Assembly: GCA_032717465.1 (NCBI GenBank)
Contig: CM064691.1
Coordinates: 3,667,057-3,731,056 of the forward strand
Source of the DNA: Coenobita brevimanus
Taxonomy: Eukaryota; Arthropoda; Malacostraca; Decapoda; Coenobitidae
Direction of reading: 5' to 3'
Length of the DNA: 64,000 nt
Shown piece after piece: positions 1-12,501 of the stretch. The position numbers and the translations under genes were made by a program. Below the pieces are notes generated by a model, which searched no databases, was not told the origin of the DNA, and saw nothing but the letters and a program-made list of their open reading frames with translations. How positions within the stretch are numbered: the first letter of the stretch is position 1; every line of letters begins with the position of its first letter.

Positions 1-660
1 AGGAACAGGGTTAGCCTACTGGTTTTGAGATCATAGATCATGGCAAGGTCTATCTAACTGGCTACGATCCCATTTAGACCAAACGTGGAGGAAGGGTTGA
101 GAGCTGGCCAGTGACAATGGAATTCATGGCTAAGAAAACACTTAATCAATAGTCAAGGTAACAAAACAAGGTCAAATATCGAATGTGCGTGTCTGTATGT
201 GAACAAAATAACTAAAATAACTCAGAGGAAAGGGTGAGGGTCAGCCAATAGGGTGACCTATTGCTTCTAAGAACTGTATGTAAAAGGTCAAGACCAAACT
301 TCGTACTTTGATTCAGTTTAAAGAAGAATGAAGAGATTCCAGTTGAAAAGAAGCCGCCAGATGTCAAGGTCACAGGGCAAGGTTAAATGTTCTTCTCCTT
401 AACTCAGATTTTATTTGATTTTTTACCATACATGATGGCAGGATCGAGGGTCAGTGAAAAATTAAGATTCGATTATGAGAACAGATCAAAGGTTAAGGTC
501 AGAGGGCAAGGTCAGCACAAGAAGTTTTGATCTCACTTCGACCGAAGTTGGTGGAAGAGTTGAATGTCGGGCAAGAATGAAGTAATTGGATTTTGAGAAA
601 TCAGTATCAGGTCAAATTCACTGCAAAATCAAATATTCCACCATTAGACCAATTTTGCAG
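1..660. repeat. Degenerate AGGTCA-rich tandem-like repeat
   Basis: No coding potential is seen. The segment repeats a loose pattern of the form TCAAGGTCACAGGGCAAGG followed by an AT-rich stretch with 'gatttt' and 'ggaagagttgaatg'. At least six AGGTCA cores are present, for example near 301, 366 and 500. The same pattern recurs at 55830-56300 and, on the other strand, at 31800-32640, so this is a dispersed degenerate repeat rather than unique sequence. Confidence 0.55.
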
Positions 661-846
661 GGCGGTTGTGTCAGCCTCTGAGCTCCCATTCTTTATGCCG
701 TTATATTGACTGCATTTTGTGTGTGTGTGTGTGTGTGTTTTTTTTTTCTTAGGACTGAGAAAGACAAATGGACACAACCAAGGTAAAGAATGCTATACAC
801 AGCTTCATTGTCATTAAACTTTGAGTTTGTCTGTACTTCACAAGCG

Positions 847-848
<2 letters not shown>

Positions 849-900
<52 letters not shown>

Positions 901-1021
901 TAGATAGATAGATATATATATATAGACAGATAGATATATAGATAGATATATAGATAGATAGATAGGTAGATAGATAGATATAGATAGATAGAGATAGATA
1001 GATAGATAGATAGATAGATAC
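849..1021. repeat. (TA)n-(GATA)n compound microsatellite
   Basis: A perfect TA run starts at about 849 and passes into interrupted GATA/GACA/GATATA units up to 1021. Open frames across it (Ser/Ile/Tyr/Leu repeats) are artefacts of the repeat. Confidence 0.95.
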
Positions 1022-1029
1022 TGAACCAC

Positions 1030-1282
1030 TTACTTAACCCGAGGCATCCCATCAACGTATGGGTACATTGCAACATTTTGTCACAGCTATTCCCGTCGAC
1101 GTACTGGTACATCGTGCAATTGCAAGGATCATAATTTGCACAATTTTCAATTTTCGCGCATGATTTTTCGTACATATACACGGGACACCTTCCTCTATTC
1201 CTCTGCAAGATGCCAGGCAGGGTCAATGCCTTATACCGCATAACTTCCCCCCCCCGCACGCCATTGTCTCGACAATTCACCT
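1030..1282 (-). other. Possible Cys-rich coding exon or repeat (unrecognised)
   Basis: Read on the minus strand, about 60 codons have eight cysteines spaced C-x8-C-x5-C-x5-C-x-C-x10-C-x5-C-x6-C. The peptide shows a two-fold internal pattern, C-x2-Y-x-Y-...-S-C-x-K-x3-C. A possible splice acceptor (TTGCAG) precedes it and a possible GTTAAG donor follows, but no start codon with a signal peptide is joined to it. I do not recognise a family. The same two-fold pattern could come from a decayed DNA tandem repeat. Confidence 0.25.
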
Positions 1283-1345
1283 GTTACCAGTGACCTCACC
1301 AATAAAGACATTCAGGGCCAGAGTGATTCCCGAATCGATGACAAT

Positions 1346-2104
1346 GTGGAGGACAAAGTTTACATAGCATTAGAGGAAGAAACAGTTAGAAATGATGATC
1401 AGGCAATGTTGCCAAAAAAGGTCAGGTATTTTAATGAGTTAGTGAGTGAAACAATGCTTATAATGCCTATATTACTGTTTGAAAACCAATATACTCTCGT
1501 ACTACATATAAATTCATACCAAATAAATAAATAAATAAATACAGTTTATGATTGGTGTGGAATAGTTACCCTCCCATAGAACTCGTTTTCTTTGGAGCCA
1601 GCCTGATAGAAAATCCAGTAAGGTAAGGAGGTACTGATACCTGTATCGGGTATTTTAAACCCCAGGTGAGCGATTTCTCTATGAATTTTTGATGTTTCTC
1701 ACCAAAAGTGGAGGTTTTAGCCAAAAAATATTTTTTCCAAAATAGCTCAGGATTGGGGGGTGTCGGAGGTGCGAAATAGCTCGGGACGTGACGGGTTATA
1801 CATCCACCCATTCCTATGCTTCACTGCTATTACAGAATCAACCTTCTTTTTTTTCCACCCATATCCGTCAGATTACAACCGTCTATAATCCTTCCAAGCG
1901 GTATTCACTTTGCCAAACCCTTTTACCAGAATCATAAACTCAGCGAAATCACATAAAGCTATTGCCCTGACAAATGAACTGATCAACGGTTTAATATTAA
2001 TATGGATGTAGTGATACCCACGTATTATCGCTACCTACAGGGACCTTGGAGAACTACTTGGCTGAAAAGAAATTTATACAATCTTATTATACGTCTGGAG
2101 TCGG
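1346..2104. other. No recognised gene
   Basis: A 62-codon open frame near 1346-1534 ends in an AAATAAATAAAT run and has no recognisable domain. The rest is AT-rich unique-looking sequence. I see nothing else to annotate. Confidence 0.4.
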
Positions 2105-2252
2105 GTGCATGAAAAACTGCCTATGGTTCTTTCGCAGCAAGAAGTCCGTTCAGGGTGTGGCAGAAGTTGGAATTCCCCCGAGTGCAACGATGCCAATTTG
2201 ACCACCAATTATCGGATTATCACTCTGTCTCCCTACCTACCCCCATCTCACC

Positions 2253-2325
<73 letters not shown>

Positions 2326-2600
2326 CCTCGGCATGGCACCATGGGAAAAAAGCGCTGCCACGTGTCGTAGAATTCATTCAAATCGTTGTTATAATTCTAA
2401 AAAGTGATACTCAATGTTCTATATAGCTTCCTTTATTATATACAGAATATAAAAAACAATTTCAAATAGCACATAGATGGGAAATAAGAGAGAGAGAGGC
2501 ATGTACTACAGTTGATTTGGCAGCATCGCTAGAGGTGATTCACCAGGTGGGCCCCACCCTGAACGGACTTCTTGCGGTGAAAGGACCATAGTTGTGCACA
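2105..2600. mobile_element. Fold-back (inverted-repeat) element
   Basis: The left arm at about 2105-2200 and the right arm at about 2515-2600 are inverted copies of each other. The best core is CAAGAAGTCCGTTCAGGGTG at 2138-2157, matched in reverse complement at 2555-2574. Both flanks of the core also match with substitutions. The spacer holds a (CT)n-(TA)n microsatellite at 2253-2323 and no open frame of note. This suits a non-autonomous fold-back DNA element. No target duplication was found by eye. Confidence 0.55.
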
Positions 2601-2875
2601 CAGGAGGTATAGTTGCTTGAAAAGGTTCTGTTCCCCTTGTCTTCCCTCAGTAGCTCATAACATTGTTTTCATATGGTAGATCAAAGTAACGATTAAAAGT
2701 AACTGTTTTCCTACTCAAACCAGATTGCAGCGACTACATGCAACTTAAGACAGACTAATAAGATGTTTGGATTACTGAAGATCTGGAGGAGGAACAGAAC
2801 TTTTTGCAGTCGACTTTACGTATTTTTCCTGATGCGGCCTCATGGTTATATTCAACCATGGAAAGTCCCCTCTAA

Positions 2876-3786
2876 CCCTTCGTGGGCCGATGGGGTTCCT
2901 GCGGACCCCAGCATGTTTTTTTAAATGTTGCCATTAAGCCAATTTTTACTTTCACAACCTGGCCTCCCATGACTTTTATTGTAGATGGTTATTTTATATG
3001 TTCATAAAATGTGAGCAAAAAATCTTGCACCATTTAGGAGGGACAGTGCAATAAATGTTAGTGGGGTCTGCCAGGACCCCCCCTGGCCTTTCGTGTGACA
3101 ATTTTATATATATAGATTTTTTTTTTTTTGCTGATATTTCAGTTTATAAACATTAAGGACAATGCCAATACCAGTATCAAAGATTTCTGCCTCGATGGCG
3201 GTGGCAGGTGACCAAGAAGAGGATAATGATTCAGAAGGTGATATATCTGTATCCGACGCTGATGATTATAAAGTGCTTGAACGACTGGACAGTGAAATTA
3301 ATGTGAGTAGTACTGAGTCTCCTGTGAGTGCTGATGATAATGATACTGATAATACAGGTGATGGTAGTAATACAGAAGATGCTGATCAAGAGGATAAAAC
3401 AAAAAATCTTTGTATCAAATTTGAACATTATAAGGATACTTTTATGTTCTTGATAATTTACTTTATACTTGAACTTGTTATTATGTTGAGAACCTGTTCC
3501 AAGAATACTGACAATCAGACATTTAGATAAGTGTAGACACAGTTCTTCCATACTCAAACTTTAATAGAATTGTGATAACATGAAAGAATTTTCTTAAAAT
3601 AATAATAATAATAAAAAAAGGGACATTTGGTGGGTTGGTTCCACGTGCCGTGTCCTGGGCAACATATGTACAAAGTTTAGTAGATATAACTTTATGCATA
3701 TGGCAGAAATCCACCATTAAGTTTTGGGGTCCGCCGGGACCCCATCGGCCTTCCGTGTAACTTGGTAACCCCTGGCCCACGAAGGA
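2876..3786. mobile_element. piggyBac-like DNA transposon remnant
   Basis: The left end reads CCCTTCGTGGGCC (2876-2888) and the right end reads GGCCCACGAAGG (3774-3785), its inverted match. The flanking bases are CTAA and GTAA, which are decayed candidates for the TTAA target site of the piggyBac superfamily. Three internal segments (about 2889-2912, 3062-3105 and 3724-3755) carry a GGGGTCC...GGACCCC imperfect palindrome followed by a GGCCTT(T/C)CGTG block. The internal acidic open frame fits a piggyBac transposase N-terminus. The element is short, so most of the transposase is missing. Assignment rests on end structure only. Confidence 0.5.
3162..3530 (+). pseudogene. Acidic N-terminal fragment of a putative piggyBac-type transposase
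   Basis: The open frame of 122 codons begins MPIPVSKISASM and is then rich in Asp, Glu, Ser and Asn up to about residue 85, ending in a hydrophobic stretch. Acidic low-complexity N-termini are usual in piggyBac transposases (family knowledge), and the frame lies between piggyBac-like inverted ends. No catalytic DDD domain is present, so it is non-functional. It could also be a chance low-complexity frame. Confidence 0.35.
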
Positions 3787-3964
3787 GTAATCAACAGGCC
3801 AAAAACCTTCTCTTAACCTGGCCATTTTGTTCTGGCTTACTCATGACTATTAAAACATCATGGAGTGGCTAGTGTGGTGGGCTGGGGACTGTGATTGTGG
3901 GTTTGATTACAGCTGTTGCAGAGACAGATGATGGATCTGAAAATCGATATCACCATGTTCACCT

Positions 3965-4545
3965 CTCCTTCAAAGGGCCCATCCGATGCTTCATAAAAAC
4001 ATCATTAGTGAAAGTACAACTCTCATAATGTGTGGAGGCTCCCCATCAACGGCTCTCCTCAACAAGGTGGAATCAAAGGCTTTTCGTCATATTAACTCTC
4101 CTCCTCTTACTGGCTCCCTTCAACCTCTATCTATTCGCCGCAGTGCTGCATCTTTATCTCTTCTCTATCGCTACATCATTGGTCACTGTTCCTCCGAACT
4201 GTCTGCTTGCATCCCTCCACCACTATAGCAGGCACGTAGAACCCGTCTAGCAACAAACTCTCATGCTTTTTCTGTCCAACTCTTTAGTGCAAGAGGTAAC
4301 TTTTACTACCAGTCCTTCTTGTATGCAGCCGGCCAGCTCTGAAAGTGTATTCCTCTGTCTGTATTTCCTACTGCCTATGACCTCCAGTCTTTTAAACGCA
4401 ATGTGTCCAGGTATCTCGAAATGAACGAATCTTGAATATGGCTCTCTATTGTCTATTTTCTTTTTCTAACGGAGAGAAAAATTTACGGTCTTCTAGCCCT
4501 TGATTCCTTCTTCCTTGTATTAAAAAAAAAAAAAAAAAAAAAAGA
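3965..4545 (+). mobile_element. LINE-A, 5'-truncated 3' end (jockey/CR1-like)
   Basis: Translation in shifting frames gives the C-terminal part of a non-LTR reverse transcriptase: GGSPSTALLNKVESKAFRHI, then SAASLSLLYRY, then PPPL, then a region ending 'FKRNVSRYLEMNES'. It closely matches the copy at 21788-23300 and the one at 53250-53790. It ends in a 23-bp poly(A) at about 4521-4543, as expected for reverse-transcribed insertion. The reading frame is broken, so it is dead. Confidence 0.75.
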
Positions 4546-4723
4546 TTGTAATATGACTGACACATCACATGTAAATTTTGTGTTTTAGTTCCTCTTTGCC
4601 GGGTGACGTGTGAGGAGCCGAAGATGAACCCTTTGTTAGTACGGACTATTAGGCCTTGGGAACGGGTGGTCTATCTAGCTAATGTCCAGAGTTAGATGCA
4701 GACGTGATTTTGAAAAAAAAAAA

Positions 4724-4950
4724 AAAATCGATGGGTTTAAGAGTGCTGCTGAAGTATTTACTCCCTCAAAACACGAGTATGTGTACGTGTCACTAAACCC
4801 ACTTAGAGTATATAGAGGTAGCGAAAAAAAAAAAAAAAAAAGAGAGAGAGAGAGAAAGAAAAATCGGTGAGTTATGAGTGCTGCTGAAGCGTTTACTATC
4901 TCAAAACAGGTGTATGTGTAGGTGTCACTAAATTCACTTAGGACATTTAG
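4724..4950 (+). repeat. Two-copy 136-bp tandem duplication with poly(A)
   Basis: The sequence from 4726 (AATCGATGGGTTTAAGAGTG) is repeated from 4862 (AATCGGTGAGTTATGAGTG) with a period of 136 bp. Each unit is preceded by an A-rich run, the second followed by (GA)n. No coding content is recognised. Confidence 0.7.
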
Positions 4951-5109
4951 AGTCTATTTCTGTTACACCTGTTCGAGTCAGATCAAGTTAGTCCGTTTAA
5001 GTTCAGTCTTAGCCAACCAGCAGTGAGTTCAGATCACGTCCACCTGATTCATCAAGTCATTTTGGTCTGATCGAAGTCATGTTACCAAGGTCATGTGCAA
5101 AAAGTAAGC

Positions 5110-6060
5110 CAGACCTTCACAGTGCTCTCTGAAACATGATTATCTGAACTAATTTTTGATGTCATAGTTTAACAGAGACTAATAAACTGGATGGTTAAGG
5201 GTGGAATTTGGTGGCCTGGAATAATAAGGGGAAAAAAACGTAAAGTGAAGATGAACACTGTAAGCAAGGCAGTGTAGATCTCTGGAAACTAGAAAACCAT
5301 AGAGTGGAGCGGCATATATTTACAGACTGTGTGGAGAAGGTTATGCTGGAATGACTGACGATGATGGATATTTGGACGTGCGAGATTATAGTAAGTCTTT
5401 TATAGATGAGCATTGTTAGTTGTGCGGTAATTTCTGGTACAAGTAAAAGTGAAGAGAAATGAACTTTATAGAATATCCAAATTTCTCTTAGCCTCTCACA
5501 TCCATTAGACTGGTTCAAATATAATCTCTGAAACTTTTTCAAATTATATTTTAAAGATTATTATAAAGTCGTGCATTTTCTTTGTAACTTGATCAAGACT
5601 CCTAACCCATTTCAGCCCAGCTGATGGCAAAGTGAAATAAAATTAGAAAGTCATTTTCACTAGTAACAAAGAAGAATCATTCCTGTCACATAACTATACA
5701 TCGATTATGGAACCTCAACCTAGTAATCAAGTACGGGGAGTGGCCCAGTTCCATTAGGTAAAGTCAAACCGACTATAGGACTATAGTCAGATTATAATGA
5801 CTAATCTCGTGTGAGGGAAACCTCTGCCTCCTACAAAGTTGGTATCTTATTTTGATGGAAATAAATAACAGCATGACAACTCAGGTGGAGGAATAATACA
5901 CATGCTCCCAATCAAGCACGAGTGAATAAAATTCAGCAATTTATTAGCAGAATACCTGGAGGAATGGGAGTATTATATCGTAGTAGCTGAGAAAGAAAAT
6001 CATGACGCTGCAGGAAATGTTACTCCATTTGAGTAAAAACTCGGTCTGAATCAAGTGAAG
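5110..6060. other. 5' flank of cuticle gene 1, no gene seen
   Basis: About 950 bp of unique-looking, AT-rich sequence without a supportable open frame. It lies directly upstream of the gene 1 promoter and is the place to look for enhancers. Confidence 0.5.
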
Positions 6061-6086
6061 GTAAGGAGAGTACGCGGCGTCAGCCT

Positions 6087-6112
6087 GAGGTCGCTCGGGT
6101 GAGGGTATATAA
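6087..6112 (+). promoter_or_regulatory. Core promoter of cuticle gene 1 (shared block + TATA box)
   Basis: TATATAA lies at 6106-6112, 72 bp upstream of the ATG. The block GAGGTC (6087-6092), GCTCG, then GGTGAGGGTA (6098-6107) runs straight into the TATA box. A near-identical block precedes the TATA box of gene 2. A start of transcription near 6136-6143 (TAGT/TTAGT, about 30-37 bp downstream of TATA) is inferred. Confidence 0.75.
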
Positions 6113-6177
6113 CAGACGGCAAACCAGCAAACCGTAGTAGTTAGTTACGGTACAGCTGCACCTTCTTACACGCCATA

Positions 6178-6189
6178 ATGAACGCAAAG
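6178..6189 (+). CDS. Cuticle gene 1, coding exon 1 (MNAK)
   Basis: ATGAACGCAAAG followed by the donor GTACGT at 6190. The same four codons open gene 2. It was chosen as the start because it follows the TATA box at a suitable distance and joins in frame to the hydrophobic signal sequence of exon 2. Confidence 0.88.
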
Positions 6190-7746
6190 GTACGTACCCA
6201 GATCACTGAGTGCATTTAAAGAATGAAAATTGGAAATACATTATTGAAAAATAAAGTTTTTAAATGGAAAAATCTCTCTTGCTGGAATTTGTTGCAGAAA
6301 TACTGCATGAAACATCAAAACGTTAAACATGTCATAAAAAGGTAACAGTACTACAGCTACCCTTAGGTATCTATCTATCTATCTCTTTATAGCCAGACGC
6401 CATAATCCCGTAAGAGGTGGTCGTTTGTCATTTACTTGTCTTAAGGGAAGGGGCACTAACCCTCCGCCAGTCCAGTTGCTGACAAGTAGGGAAAACGTAT
6501 GTGCTGGTTATATGGTTACCACCCAGCGTTGTAAATGGTTTCCTGTCTTACAGGAAGCCATTTGGCCTTTTCACTTAATGTAAAGCCACCTGAAAAGGAA
6601 AGAAGGGTAATAAAAAGTGGCAGGAAAGATGAGAGAAATAGGAAGAGAAAGGGCAGACACAGAAAAATTGATAAAAGTGAAGGAAGAAGTAGGCAGCTCT
6701 ACATCAAATGAATGGATGGTGGTCGCCACCACACACTTACAAGGGGGTTATTTATTTCCTGCTGTAAAACAGAGTGCCTCTAAGTAATGAAGAAATTGAC
6801 TTGCCAGCAATATATAATTGCTAAATTGAGTGTGGATGTTCAGTCTGTCTGTTTATCCCTCTGTCTATGGTCAGATGCCTGAATCTCGCAAGGAATGACC
6901 ACAGACAAATCGCCTCCATGTCGCCTTATCCTGTACCATTTGTTTGCCCTCCTTCCACCTCACATTTCCTTCTTTTAAATATCTCTCCACTCCATCCGTC
7001 CTTCCCATCCTCGATCTTCGTCTTCTCCCTCCCCCCCTCTACCTCACTCACGCACACTCTTCTAGTCACTGTCTCATTCTCCATCCTCTCCATGTGGCCA
7101 AACCATCTCACAGAACTTCTCTTAACGCATTCAGTCACATCTACGTCAACACCACAACGCACCATCACTTCCTCCTTCGTCTGTCTGTCTTCCCACATAT
7201 TTTCACATGCTGCACTCAAGTAACTCATTTCTACTGCTCTCGCTCTTGCCCTGTATCCTTCTAACAGGGTCCAAGCTTCACTTCCATACATCAGAATGGG
7301 GATCACAGTACTGTCATGCAGTGATTCTCTTGCTTCCAACTCACTTCCGTATTCCCAGTCACTACTCTCAATGAATCAGCAGCCTTTCTTCCTTACTGTA
7401 CTCTTTCATGCGTTTCATCGTCTGTACTTCCATCCTTACTAGTCACATTATTTAAATACCTTAATGTAATGACGTTCTCCTGATCATCCGGCATCTCTGT
7501 GTAGTTTGTGATTTCATTTCTCTCCCAGACCAAAACTTTACTCATAGCTACATACAATTTAGAGTTCGTTTCTTAAATACACTGACAAACATATTCACCA
7601 AGCCTTGAATCTCCCGTTCATCTTCGCCTAACAATACAGTCTCCTCAGCAGACAATAGTATAGGTAGTTTCCAAAGCGTACTCTCTCTTACTGAGGGCAT
7701 TGAGCATCCATTGTCTTGCCTTATATCTCTTTTATGACGCCATTCA

Positions 7747-7777
<31 letters not shown>

Positions 7778-8316
7778 GTAGATAGACAGATAGATAGATA
7801 GATAGACATAGAACAGAAAAGCCAAGAATGGAGGCATGACACAACCCTGTTTCAAACCAACATTCAGGCCATAGATTTCACCTAGTCCACATGCCTCAGG
7901 CACTTCAGCCCTAGCACCCTCAAAGGCACTGTTGATAGCATCCAGCGATTTCCTTTTTACCCCGTATTTTTAAAAATCTGCTTTCTTTGTCTATCACTTG
8001 CTTTCTCCAGATCCAAGAAGGCAGCATACAACTTCCATCAGTATATAGATACTGTTCCACTAAACATCTTAAATGAATGTCTGATCTATCTATCCCCTTC
8101 CCATCTTAAAACAACCCTTTGTTTTTCCCTCAGACTAATTTCTCAGTTATTTCCCAGTCTCTGTGGATAAACGTCCTGCCACATTTTTTCTTATCACACT
8201 GAAGAAAGAAATACCCTAATGATTGTCAAAGACTCCTCATTCCCCCCTTCCTTTGAATAAGGGAACTGTTATGCCTGAATTATTGAATCAAACTCGCGCG
8301 CGCACACACACACACA

Positions 8317-8378
<62 letters not shown>

Positions 8379-8421
8379 CTGCCTGTCTGTCTGTCTGAGT
8401 GTCTGTCTGTCAGTCTCTGTC

Positions 8422-8470
<49 letters not shown>

Positions 8471-8475
8471 GTCTG

Positions 8476-8522
<47 letters not shown>

Positions 8523-11187
8523 ATAGATAGATAGTTAGATAAACAGACATATCGATGGATAAATATATAGATATGTATACATTTAACTTTGCCAATAGTT
8601 GCCAGTCCTTGCTGCTAGCAGGGACTGGCCCACTGATGCATTAGGATCTGAATCACTGGTAACCAGGAGAGAACTGGGCCAAGCTGAAGCCCCCAGGGCG
8701 AGTCCAGCAATCTTTCCTTTGTCTAACTGGATTCAAGACGATGTTTCACTGGGATCTGAATTATATTCACAAAGATTCCCAAGTCGAGAATATTTATAAA
8801 TGATCCTTTATGACAACGAAGTCAGATCCATAAAATGGCCTCCTTATGATCGTCTTACACCAGTGTTTCTCAAACTTTTCACTTCATTCCCCACTTGTGG
8901 GAATCTTAACATCATCGTGGCCCCCCTTCAGTCTTCTCTCAAGCCCTTTACAAATAATACAGGAAAAAAAAAAAAATGGACGCTCCTCACTGATTTTAAT
9001 GCTTACGACTGTCAGTCAGAATGTATATTTTGTTACATATCAGTAGGATGGATGACACTGTGTGCTTTCAGTCAGTCGTCTGATTCGAGGTAAAGCCACT
9101 GATAACGCACATCTCATATCTGGGTCCACATCCAACCGGTTTTGTCTCTTACTTTTTATGTGTAGAGAGGTGGAGAAACCAGGTTCACATAAACGTGCTG
9201 TAGACAACGGCAAGAAAATTCTGGGTACGATTTCCCAAACACACTCTAATTTATAATTTACACTAGCCCTCCATGGCTCCCCTAAAATTCTGCCATGGCC
9301 CCTTTGGGGGCCATTGCTTCCAGTTTGAGAGCCAGTGTCTTAAGTCTTTCTTATTCATTTTTAGGTCAACACCTCTCAAGCGTCCAGCAATAAACAGCTT
9401 GATTTTTCAGTTTCACTGATCTGTTCACTGAAGTTGCTGTAGTTGTTACTGCTGCTGTATGACTCCAGGTTAATCTGGAGGCGAACCGAGTGGCCTGAAG
9501 CTCAAATGGCCCTTTTCCTGTAGTCCACTGTCTTCCTCTCGATGAATAGAGAGGAAGCTGAATTAACTTTGTACACAATGCAGCAGATCCTCTTAATTAT
9601 ATAATACAGTAGGCAAAATAAACTGGCAGTGATCTATAGGCCCCATCACGCTGGGACACGTACGCAGAAAGACTGCCAATGGACGTCCAGGTTTGATGCC
9701 ACGGGAGTGCTGTGGACAGCCAAGCTCGTTCTGCCACCAGTGCCATTCCTGGCCGTCCACGTTCTCCGTCGCTGCCCCCAAATTCATAGTCTCCTTCTAT
9801 TCATAATTGTTATGATGTTATTTACTACTTTACATTGAACTTTGCGTAATCAGTTCTGGGGCCTGGTTTCTGTGCTAGCTGCCTTCGTCTCCTCGTGCGA
9901 GCCATTCTTGTCACAACAATGCCCTCTTTCCCTCCCTTCTTGTCTTCTTGTAGTAGCCTCTTCCTCTTCACGGAGGATGAAGACTGCAATACCCATTGCA
10001 AAAGCCGTTAAGAAGCTCATGTCCATAGTTTATGATAGAGATGATGAACACAGTGTGTACCCATGGTTTCGTTCTCTGTATAGTTTACCCTGGTTATGGC
10101 TGTCAGGCGTGCGTCATCCATTTCGAGTAGGGGCAAGTGACCTTGACTGTAGCCAGCTGAACTGACTGAGCTCGAAAAAGAAGAAAGTGGCCACGTCGAA
10201 GCACATCCTGTGATAGGCAAAGCGATTTTTGGGCTCCATTCTGTTCTGCCACTGGCGTTTGTTTTGGGTACGTGTCCCCGTACGATAACGGCTTAACAAG
10301 TATAAAGCAGGACTGCCCATGGTGGCTCATTGCCACACGCCTGATATAGGAACCTCCTGAGGGCTAGGTCAACTACTTATGAAGGGTCCATACAGTGAAT
10401 GTTTTAAAATCATGCATACCAGAAAATGGTACCATTTACGACTTACAAGCCCAAACACGACCTTTATGAACTGTGGTATGGGAGAGTGATTGCATGAGTA
10501 CAGATGAGACTGAAAGTGAGTATTAAGGAGAGTGAATAGGACGGTATAATTCACACCTTAAGGCACCAAATATCTTCGCCATACTAAGGGTAAATAGTCC
10601 TTCTTTCATGCCAGTCCATTTCCATGATCACTCATCATCAGCGCCAGACATCCTTGCCCAACCTAGGGTGGGGTGTGGTAGAGTCTAGAGACAAAAAAAT
10701 AAATGACAGAATGAAATACTACCTTAGTTTGTCTAACTAACTGGATCACACCCCAATTCATTGACCACTGAAGCCCTCGGAATTCTGGCTCTGTTGGATA
10801 GATATACCTTATTCACATTCTCCTATTTGAGAATTAATCAGACGATTATCAGTTTAAAAAGCGGTGCCAAATCCTGGTCATACACTCCTCTGCACATAAT
10901 TCATTCAGAAAGCTCGTTCTCTTGTCAGTTTCCAAACCTCTTCGGTTTCCATACCATTTTTTTCTCACACACTCATATACCATATCTATCCATCTTCTTG
11001 ACCTACCACGCCTCCTCCCACCTTCAAACTAGCTCGAACATACCCATTTCGCTACTCTATTTATACTATTTTTTTTCCACATGACCATATCAGTTTAAGC
11101 ACACTCTTCATATCAAGTGTCTACAGACTTCCTTACTCTGCATCTTTCATGAACAACATTATTCCTTATCCTATCCACTCTCCGCAG

Positions 11188-11272
<85 letters not shown>

Positions 11273-11807
11273 TCGTCAACAGTCCCATCTCCACTGCTCT
11301 TACTTCTGACTTCTTTTTCATGTCACACCTTAGTCTGACACTCGTATGTTAGAGTCCGCACTAAAACTCCTTCACGTAAACCTCTTTCAGCTACTTCACT
11401 CAGACCTTTGCTTCTTATCAAGGCCTTTATGGCACCAGTGACTTTCTATTCCTGCGGCACTCGACTTTCTACATGTTTTGCTCATTTACCTCTCTCTGAT
11501 ATCACTGCACCCGTATACATAAACATTCTCACTAATTCAAGACACTTCATTCATGTAACATCACAGCGGGAGTCACTTTTCCTCAACAACCATCCCTTTA
11601 CTCTTCTCTACATTTATCTTCAAGGAACAGGAATCACAAGCACGAACAACACTCTGCACCAGTCTACCAGTGTCATATCCGCTATTTCCAAGCAACATTA
11701 CATCATCTGCATATAATCAGATTTGAGATACTCAGTCCACCACTTTTCATTACCAACGCAATCCCACTCTCCATTACTGGAGGTTTTAATTTTCTCATAA
11801 CCCATAT

Positions 11808-11843
<36 letters not shown>

Positions 11844-12147
11844 CTGTATATATATGTATATTTATATATGTATATATGTATATATATATTTATATGTATA
11901 TGTATATATATGTATATGTATATGTGTATTATGATGTGGCAGGGGTAAACCAGTTCTGCTGTTGGGCCCTGCTGCGGATGTCACTGATTGCATTGTGCAG
12001 TTGACCCTTGTGCGGTGTGGTGCGGTGAGGATCTGTCCGTTCTCCCCTTTGGGGCTAAGATGCGAATAAATGTGTTTGAATGGATGAGTAAATGGAGAGT
12101 GAGTCGTCCTGTCTCGGCTACCTCCCTTTCCTTGGGGGAAGCAGCCT

Positions 12148-12225
<78 letters not shown>

Positions 12226-12435
12226 CAAAATTCAAGAAGTTTCTTAATCTGCTCTTCCCACTGCGTCCAGATCCTCATCCTGCTGGGCCTGGTTGCCGTG
12301 GCTGCCGCCGAGGGTGGAGAATTCTACGGCCATGGAGATTCCCACGTGAGTCACATTTGCTAAATATAACTCTGCACTTCACATTACCTTTCTAACAGAG
12401 TATAATACGAGTATGATTTTTCGTTCACACACAAC

Positions 12436-12501
<66 letters not shown>

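Noticed and set aside
693..1029. Ile/Tyr/Ser/Leu repeat protein
   Set aside because: Comes from (TA)n/(GATA)n; only the Cys-rich part beside it deserves attention.
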